Assembly: GCA_011620245.1 (NCBI GenBank)
Contig: WOZN01000422.1
Coordinates: 1 to 13,690 of the forward strand
Source: Acidovorax sp.
Lineage (GTDB): Bacteria > Pseudomonadota > Gammaproteobacteria > Burkholderiales > Burkholderiaceae_C
Reading direction: 5' to 3'
DNA: 13,690 nucleotides
In this document: positions 9,305 through 13,690 of the stretch, piece by piece
How the letters are laid out: each line of letters opens with the position of its first letter
Numbering within the stretch: the stretch's first letter is position 1
The notes under the pieces: generated by a model
The model's database searches: none
What the model was told of the DNA's origin: nothing
Seen by the model: the letters and a program-made list of their open reading frames with translations, nothing else
Made by a program: the position numbers and the translations under genes

Positions 9305-9346
9305 GGCAGCAAGGCCCGGCGCGCCACGCGGCCCTGCCTTGCTGCC
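9305..9346 (-). promoter_or_regulatory. Strong intra-operon hairpin between binding protein and permease
   Basis: GGCAGCAAGGC (9305-9315) is the exact reverse complement of GCCTTGCTGCC (9336-9346): an 11-bp perfect stem with a 20-nt GC-rich loop that can pair further (GGC 9318-9320 with GCC 9331-9333). In the operon transcript it lies 53 nt after the binding-protein stop and 18 nt before the dppC start. There is no T tract, so it is more likely an mRNA-stability or partial-attenuation element than a full intrinsic terminator. Confidence 0.65.
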
Positions 9347-9398
9347 CGCGGGAAAGATGGGGACGACGGGGACGAGGGCGACGGTGGCGGGTGGCAGA

Positions 9399-10976
9399 TC
9401 AGTTCTTGCTCATCCACTTGAAGGGCATGTAGTTGTCCGCCATCTGCACCAGCTTGACGTTTTTGCTCACGCCCCAGGCCAGGGCCTGCTGGTGCAGGGG
9501 CAGGTGCCCCACGTCGGCGGAATGCAGGTCAAACGCTTCCTTGATCATGGCGTTGCGCCTGGCCTTGTCGGTCTCGGCCTGGATTTTTTTGGTCAGCTCG
9601 TCCACCTTGGGGTTGCAATAAGAGCCCAGGTTGTACTGGCCGGCGCCCTTGTTGTCCGGGCAGGCCATCAGGGCATTGAGCGCGTTGTGGGCGTCGTAGG
9701 TCGAGGGCGTCCAGCCCAGCATGTAAAAGCTGGTGTCGCGGCGCAAAATCTTGGGGAAATAGGTGCCCTTGGTCTCGGCCTGCAGGTTGATCTTGACGTT
9801 GATGCGCGCCAGGTTGGCCGCCACGGCCTGGCAGATGCGGCTGTCGTTCACATAACGGTCGTTGGGGCAGTTCATCGACACCTCGAAGCCACTGGCATAG
9901 CCGGCCTCGGCCATGAGCTTCCTGGCGGCTTCCACGTCATAGGGCAGGCGCCTGGCTTCGGGCTGGAAGCCGTTGATGCCCGGGCCCACCATCAGCGCGG
10001 TGGGGTTGGACGCGCCACGCATCACCGTCTTTTTGATGCCTTCGATGTCGATGGCCTGGTAGAAGGCCTGGCGCACGCGCCTGTCCTTGAACGGGTTCTT
10101 GCCCTTCACGCTCGAATACAGCAGCTCGTCGCGCTTTTGGTCCATGCCCAGGAAGATGGTGCGCAACTCGGGGCCGGTGATGGCGCGGGTGTTGGTGCCG
10201 TTGTTCACGCGCTCGATGTCCTGCACCGGCACGGGCTCCATCACGTCCACCTCGCCCGAAAGCAGGGCCGCCACGCGGGTGGCGTCGTTGCCGATGGGCG
10301 TGAAGATGACTTCGGCCGCATTGCCCTCGATCTTGCCCCAGTAAGAACCATTGCGCGTGAACACCGTGCGCACGCCGGGCTGGCGCTCGCGCAGGCGGAA
10401 AGGCCCCGTGCCATTGGCCCGGAACGACGCGGCGTTCTCGATGCCCTTGCGGCGGTCCACCGGTGCGACGGCCTTGTTGGCCTCGCACCATTTCTTGCTC
10501 ATGATGGCCACTTGCGAGATCACGTCCGCAAGTATGGGGAAAGGCGTCTTGGTTTCGATCTCCACCAGAAAATCGTTGATCTTGCGCATTTCCTTGAATT
10601 CGTTGGTGTAGCTCTTCATGTCGGAACCATCGGCCTGGGTGCGCGCAAAGCTGAACAGCACATCGTCCGCGGTGAACGGGGTTCCGTCATGGAATTGCAC
10701 CCCCCGGCGCAACTCGAACTGCCACACGGTGGGCGCGGTCTGCTTCCACGCCGTGGCCAGCGCGGGCGCCAGGCTCAAGTCCTTGTTGCGCCCCACCAGC
10801 GGCTCATAGACGTTGCCCGTCGTGCTCAGCTGCAACGATTCGTTGAGCGAATGCGGGTCCATGGAGAGCGCATCACCCTGGTTGGCGATCCGTATCGTCT
10901 GGGCATTTGCTACCAAACCAGTAGCTGCAAGCGCAGACAGTACAAGGGCCAATGCCGATTTTCTCTGAAATTTCAT
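9399..10976 (-). CDS. dppA: Periplasmic substrate-binding protein, SBP family 5 (DppA/OppA class)
   Basis: This 525-residue protein captures the transported compound in the periplasm and delivers it to the DppBC pore. Residues 1-25 are a Sec signal peptide (basic MKFQRK, hydrophobic core, ANA cut before Q26); there is no lipobox Cys. Family 5 features follow: YEPLVGRN near the start, the PTVWQFELRRGVQFHDGTPFTADDV-type segment (written here as WQFELRRGVQF, then DGTPFTADDV), NGTGPFRL, and FKDRRVRQAFYQAID. The length is normal for the class. A strong AGGAGA sits 5 nt before the ATG, the best ribosome site in the operon, as expected for an abundant binding protein. The ligand cannot be deduced; co-transcription with an M20 amidohydrolase suggests a compound with a cleavable amide bond. 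Confidence 0.93.
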   Translation of the reverse strand: MKFQRKSALALVLSALAATGLVANAQTIRIANQGDALSMDPHSLNESLQLSTTGNVYEPLVGRNKDLSLAPALATAWKQTAPTVWQFELRRGVQFHDGTPFTADDVLFSFARTQADGSDMKSYTNEFKEMRKINDFLVEIETKTPFPILADVISQVAIMSKKWCEANKAVAPVDRRKGIENAASFRANGTGPFRLRERQPGVRTVFTRNGSYWGKIEGNAAEVIFTPIGNDATRVAALLSGEVDVMEPVPVQDIERVNNGTNTRAITGPELRTIFLGMDQKRDELLYSSVKGKNPFKDRRVRQAFYQAIDIEGIKKTVMRGASNPTALMVGPGINGFQPEARRLPYDVEAARKLMAEAGYASGFEVSMNCPNDRYVNDSRICQAVAANLARINVKINLQAETKGTYFPKILRRDTSFYMLGWTPSTYDAHNALNALMACPDNKGAGQYNLGSYCNPKVDELTKKIQAETDKARRNAMIKEAFDLHSADVGHLPLHQQALAWGVSKNVKLVQMADNYMPFKWMSKN

Positions 10977-11037
10977 GCAAATCTCCTGTGGATGGACTGG
11001 AACAAGAAATCAGGCTTTCAACCGGAACGCGAGGGGA

Positions 11038-12255
11038 TCAGGGCGTCGGCAGGGGCATGGCCTGCTCGATCAGGCTGGCATGCAGCGCCGACCCCAGCGG
11101 CAACACATCGTCATTGAAGTCGTAGCGGCTGTTGTGCAGCGCACTGCCACTGGCGCCCTGCCCCTGCCCCAGGCGCAGGTAGGCGCCAGGCCTGGTCTGC
11201 AGCATGAACGCAAAGTCCTCCGCGCCCATGCTGGGCTCCAGGTCCCGCACCACATGGCCGGCGCCCACCAGCGACTCGGCCACGTCCGCGGCGAACATGG
11301 CCTCGCTTTCGGTGTTGATGGTGGCGGGGTACATGCGCTCGTAATGCAGCGTGGCCGTGGCGCCAAACCCCAGGGCGATGGCGCTGCAAAGCTCTTTCAG
11401 GCGCTGCTCCACCATCGCCTGCACCGCCGGATCGAAGGTGCGCACCGTGCCCACCAGGGTGGCGGTGCCCGGCAACACGCTGAAAGCGCCCAGATCCCCC
11501 GCCCGGATGGCGCACAGGCTGACCACCGCGCTGTCAATGGGCCGCACGTTGCGCGCCACGATGCTCTGCACCGCGGTGATGATGTGCGCCGCCACCAGCA
11601 CCACATCCACCGTCTGGTAGGCATGCGCGCCGTGGCCGCCGCGCCCGGTGATCTCGATGGTGATGCGGTCTGCCGCAGCCATCATGACCCCTGGGTTGAC
11701 GCCCACGGTGCCCGGTTTCATGGCGGGCCAGTTGTGCATGGCAAAAATGGATTGCACCGGAAACCGGTCGAACAAGCCGTCTTCCATCATGACGCGGGCG
11801 CCGGCAAAACCCTCTTCACCGGGCTGGAAGATCAGCACGGCGGTGCCGTCAAAGTTGCGGGTTTCGGCCAGATAGCGGGCGGCCCCCACCAGCATGGCGG
11901 TGTGGCCGTCGTGGCCGCAGCCATGCATGAGCCCCTGCTTGCAGGATTTCCAGGAAAATTCGTTTTGCTCGGTGATGGGCAGCGCGTCCATGTCGGCGCG
12001 CAGGCCCACCATGGCGCCGCTCGATTGGCTGCGGCCCCGCACCACGGCCACCAGGCCCGTGCGCCCGATGCCTTCGTGGATTTCGTCCACGCCGCACAGT
12101 TGCAGGGCCTCCTTCACGCGCCGGCCCGTGTACAGCTCTTCGAAACCCAGCTCGGGGTGGGCGTGCAGATCGCGCCGCAGCGCGATCAGTTCGGGGTGGA
12201 ACTGCGCAATATGGGCAAAGGCGCGCCCCCCGGCTTTCCATCGTGGGTTGTCCAT
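11038..12255 (-). CDS. M20D-type amidohydrolase / N-acyl-amino-acid hydrolase
   Basis: This 405-residue protein is a two-domain metallopeptidase-fold enzyme of the hippurate hydrolase, aminoacylase and IAA-amino-acid hydrolase group (peptidase family M20D). It would release an amino acid from an N-acyl or peptide conjugate in the cytoplasm, since no signal peptide is seen. Metal and catalytic residues by family pattern are C113 and H115 (MHGCGHDGHTA), E147-E148 (FQPGEEG), H174 and H374 (LHNSRYDFNDD). GRGGHGAHAY (204-213) belongs to the dimerisation domain, and GAEDFAF (344-350) is conserved. The start is the ATG at 12255, which overlaps the permease stop as TGATG with GGAGGG 5 nt upstream; a TTG one codon earlier is less likely. 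Insertion between the permease and binding-protein genes ties its substrate to the transporter. Substrate specificity is unknown. Confidence 0.92.
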   Translation of the reverse strand: MDNPRWKAGGRAFAHIAQFHPELIALRRDLHAHPELGFEELYTGRRVKEALQLCGVDEIHEGIGRTGLVAVVRGRSQSSGAMVGLRADMDALPITEQNEFSWKSCKQGLMHGCGHDGHTAMLVGAARYLAETRNFDGTAVLIFQPGEEGFAGARVMMEDGLFDRFPVQSIFAMHNWPAMKPGTVGVNPGVMMAAADRITIEITGRGGHGAHAYQTVDVVLVAAHIITAVQSIVARNVRPIDSAVVSLCAIRAGDLGAFSVLPGTATLVGTVRTFDPAVQAMVEQRLKELCSAIALGFGATATLHYERMYPATINTESEAMFAADVAESLVGAGHVVRDLEPSMGAEDFAFMLQTRPGAYLRLGQGQGASGSALHNSRYDFNDDVLPLGSALHASLIEQAMPLPTP

Positions 12256-13235
12256 CAATGCCCTCCGGCCTGGCCCACGCGCAGGCGCGGATCGACCACG
12301 AAATACAGCAGATCAACCACCAGGTTGATCACCACAAAAATCAGCGCAATCAGGCACAGGTAGGCGGCCATCACCGGAATGTCGGCAAACGTCACGGCCT
12401 GGATGAACAGCAGCCCCATGCCCGGCCACTGGAACACCGTCTCGGTGATGATGGCAAAGGCAATCAGCCCGCCCAGTTGCAGCCCGGTGATCGTCATCAC
12501 CGGCACCAGCGTGTTCTTGAGCGCATGGCCAAAATGGATGGCCCGGCTGGACAGGCCCCGCGCACGCGCAAACTTGATGTAGTCGGTGCGCAGCACCTCC
12601 AGCATCTCGGCGCGCACCAGGCGCATGATGAGCGTGAGCTGAAAAATCGCCAGCGTGATGGCCGGCAGCGTGATGTGGTGCCAGCCCTTGGCCGTGAGCA
12701 GTCCCGAAGTCCACCACCCGATCTGCACCACCTCGCCGCGGCCAAAGCTGGGGAACCAGCCCAGCACCACGGCAAACACAAGAATCAGCAAAATGCCGAT
12801 CAGAAAGGTGGGCAGCGACACACCCAGCAGCGACAAGGTCATGAAGACCTGACTGATGAAGGTGCCGCGCTTGAGCGCCGCATACACCCCCATGGGCACC
12901 CCCACCAGCAGGGCCAGCGCCGCAGCCACCAGGGCCAGCTCCAGCGTGGCCGGAAAGCGCTCGGCCATCAGGCGCGACACCTTGGCGCCCTGGCGCAGGC
13001 TCAGGCCAAACTCGCCCTGCGCGGCATTCACCAGAAAATGCCAGAACTGCACGAAAAAGGGTTTGTCGAGCCCCAGGTCGGCACGCAAGCTGCGGATCTG
13101 CTCGGGGGTTGCGTCCTGCCCCAGCAGAAACACCACCGGGTCGCCCACATACTGGAACAGCATGAAAGCAATGAAGGCCACGGTGACCATCACCATGACC
13201 GCCTGAATCAGGCGGTGCAAAATAAATGCAAGCAT
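12255..13235 (-). CDS. dppB: ABC transporter permease, DppB/OppB type
   Basis: This 326-residue inner-membrane permease is the first pore subunit and first gene of the operon. MLAFILHRLIQAVMVMVTVAF is the characteristic N-terminal membrane segment. It is followed by the large periplasmic loop (GDPVVFLLGQ, LRADLGLDKPFFVQF, GEFGLSLRQG), a run of membrane helices, and the EAA loop DYIKFARARGLSSRAIHFGHALKN. FQWPGMGLLFIQAV and the C-terminal YFVVDPRLR are family hallmarks. The stop overlaps the amidohydrolase start by one base. No clear Shine-Dalgarno precedes the ATG. It is separated from its usual partner dppC by the amidohydrolase and binding-protein genes, an order I have met in Burkholderiales. 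Confidence 0.93.
   Translation of the reverse strand: MLAFILHRLIQAVMVMVTVAFIAFMLFQYVGDPVVFLLGQDATPEQIRSLRADLGLDKPFFVQFWHFLVNAAQGEFGLSLRQGAKVSRLMAERFPATLELALVAAALALLVGVPMGVYAALKRGTFISQVFMTLSLLGVSLPTFLIGILLILVFAVVLGWFPSFGRGEVVQIGWWTSGLLTAKGWHHITLPAITLAIFQLTLIMRLVRAEMLEVLRTDYIKFARARGLSSRAIHFGHALKNTLVPVMTITGLQLGGLIAFAIITETVFQWPGMGLLFIQAVTFADIPVMAAYLCLIALIFVVINLVVDLLYFVVDPRLRVGQAGGH
12261..12266 (-). promoter_or_regulatory. Ribosome binding site of the amidohydrolase gene
   Basis: GGAGGG on the minus strand lies 5 nt before the ATG at 12255 but only 2 nt before the alternative TTG at 12258. The spacing favours the ATG start and a TGATG stop/start overlap with the permease gene. Confidence 0.75.
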
Positions 13236-13259
13236 CGGAAAAGCGAAGAATGGCAGACC

Positions 13260-13288
13260 ATGCTAACAGGGAAGTTTCTGGCAACCAA
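13260..13288 (-). promoter_or_regulatory. Possible sigma-70 promoter of the dpp operon
   Basis: On the minus strand TTGGTT (13288-13283) and TAGCAT (13265-13260) are separated by 17 bp. The -10 would put the transcript start about 18 nt before the dppB ATG. The -35 is poor (3 of 6). If real, the operon can be transcribed independently of the attenuator-like structure farther upstream. Confidence 0.35.
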
Positions 13289-13435
13289 CAATGGTTTTCG
13301 AACGCACAACGCCCAAAAATCGCCAATGCAGCCAGCCGAAGCCTCATGCAGGAACCAGGCCAACGATCGCCCGCCCACCCGGCACCTGCAGCTGCGCAAT
13401 CACGCCTGTGCTGGCAGACAAGAATAGGAGCTTCG
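13289..13435. other. Intergenic stretch without recognised content
   Basis: I see no gene with convincing codon usage, no repeat family I recognise and no clear operator here. Open frames run through it on both strands but lack ribosome sites and family motifs. Confidence 0.5.
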
Positions 13436-13508
13436 CTTACGCAAATAAGGATGCCACAACGGTACATGCCTTTGTGGCAGGCGGCTTGCCTGGGCATGTT
13501 TGCGTAAG
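13436..13508. repeat. 73-bp palindromic element with three-way-junction fold (MITE-like or structured leader)
   Basis: The ends are perfect inverted repeats: CTTACGCAAA (13436-13445) and TTTGCGTAAG (13499-13508). Inside are two further hairpins: GCCACAA (13453-13459) with TTGTGGC (13472-13478), and AGGC (13479-13482) with GCCT (13488-13491). The 12-nt loop of the first contains ACATGCC (13464-13470), complementary to GGCATGT (13493-13499), so a pseudoknot is possible. The CTTACGCAAA ends recall insertion-sequence termini, but no transposase and no clear target-site duplication are visible. Confidence 0.6.
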
Positions 13509-13514
13509 TCATGG

Positions 13515-13551
13515 AAAAAAACCGGATCACTGCGACCAGCGACCCGGTTTT
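13515..13551 (-). terminator. Intrinsic terminator, 15-bp stem, tetraloop, T7 tract
   Basis: Read on the minus strand, AAAACCGGGTCGCTG (13551-13537) pairs fully with CAGTGATCCGGTTTT (13532-13518) around a GTCG loop: 15 bp with two G-U wobbles. It is followed by T residues running to 13515 (T7 counting those in the stem). On the plus strand the wobbles become A-C mismatches and the T run is only four, so the direction is minus. It lies 17 nt after the stop of a Trp-rich short frame and 280 bp before dppB. Confidence 0.85.
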
Positions 13552-13625
13552 CCCCTTGGAAACCAGCACTACCCCGTCGCCGGAGCAGCGCTCTTCTCCC
13601 ACCAGTCCATCCAGAAGCGGTGACG
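13518..13625 (-). promoter_or_regulatory. Candidate Trp-codon transcription attenuator
   Basis: All four classic segments can be drawn on the minus-strand RNA. Segment 1 (CGTCACCG, 13625-13618, extended by CTTCT to 13613) pairs with segment 2 (CGGCGACG, 13582-13575, plus AGAAG 13597-13593), with the tandem Trp codons in the loop; one A-C mismatch. Segment 2 (CCGGCGAC, 13583-13576) can instead pair with segment 3 (GTCGCTGG, 13543-13536) over 8 bp with one wobble. Inside this, GGTTTCC (13564-13558) pairs with GGAAAACC (13553-13546), with one bulge. Together these consume the 5' arm of the terminator. Segments 3 and 4 form the 15-bp terminator. The logic is that stalling at Trp codons favours readthrough, while reaching the stop favours termination. 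I see no trp gene in the window. Confidence 0.5.
13569..13610 (-). CDS. Putative leader peptide with tandem Trp codons
   Basis: The 13-residue frame MDWWEKSAAPATG ends in TAG. Its two adjacent TGG codons (13604-13599) sit in the loop of the proposed 1:2 stem, and its stop lies on segment 2, as expected of a tryptophan-sensing leader peptide. A TTG start at 13628 would give MRHRFWMDWWEKSAAPATG with three Trp. Neither start has a well-spaced Shine-Dalgarno, which is the main weakness. The frame stays open upstream to the window edge but with A/T-rich third positions unlike real genes here, so it is less likely to be the C-terminus of a larger protein, though that cannot be excluded. Confidence 0.45.
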   Translation of the reverse strand: MDWWEKSAAPATG

Positions 13626-13690
13626 CAAGCCTGCGGTAAGGGCTCGTAAAGTAATAAGTTGTGCATTTTGACGGCCGGATTTGGGATGCA

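Noticed and set aside
9339..11117. A 592-codon plus-strand open frame over the binding-protein gene
   Set aside because: It is a typical antisense shadow of a GC-rich gene. The minus-strand product has a signal peptide, a strong ribosome site and family 5 motifs.
13518..13551. A plus-strand reading of the terminator hairpin
   Set aside because: On the plus strand the two G-U wobbles become A-C mismatches and only four T follow; the minus strand has a perfect stem and T7.
13584..13600. An SAH-riboswitch-like GAGCGCTGC string on the minus strand
   Set aside because: Only this short string resembles the motif; the rest of the conserved core is absent, and the attenuator model explains the region better.
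12313..13602. A 429-codon minus-strand frame overlapping dppB and the upstream region
   Set aside because: It runs through the terminator and the palindrome and is out of frame with the clear DppB permease.

Overview
The window looks like chromosomal DNA from a high-GC betaproteobacterium, most likely Comamonadaceae (Acidovorax/Delftia-like). The reasons are strong G/C bias at third codon positions, a double-length UvrA of a type I associate with Burkholderiales, and several short palindromic repeat families that I recognise from memory as typical of that family. No database search was possible, so the taxonomic call is an inference.

Layout. Positions 1-237 are a short upstream region. Positions 238-6264 (+) hold one very large gene for a tandem UvrA: two complete UvrA-like halves in one 2008-residue chain, with four ABC ATPase sites. 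Its coding sequence carries five in-frame tracts that look like inserted repeats (947-1030, 1595-1663, 2814-2843, 3396-3463, 5092-5197), all in loops or linkers. One of them forms the junction between the two UvrA halves. The gene converges, with an 18-bp gap, on a minus-strand operon at 13235-6283.

The operon reads, in transcription order: DppB/OppB-type permease, M20 amidohydrolase/aminoacylase, family 5 periplasmic substrate-binding protein, DppC/OppC-type permease, and two ATPases (DppD/OppD and DppF/OppF types). Together they would import a peptide or N-acyl-amino-acid-like substrate and hydrolyse an amide bond in the cytoplasm. Two gene pairs are translationally coupled (TGATG and ATGA). 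Between the binding protein and the second permease lies a C-rich stretch followed by a perfect 11-bp hairpin, a plausible point for lowering expression of the membrane genes. A repeat overlaps the dppC stop codon.

Upstream of the operon, 13236-13690 has no long gene but is highly structured. It contains a possible promoter next to dppB, a 73-bp palindromic element able to fold as a three-way junction, and, farthest upstream, what reads as a complete transcription attenuator on the minus strand. That attenuator has a 13-codon leader peptide with tandem Trp codons, an alternative antiterminator pairing and a 15-bp-stem intrinsic terminator with a T7 tract. A Trp-type attenuator next to a peptide/amidohydrolase operon, rather than a visible trp gene, is the most interesting item in the window.
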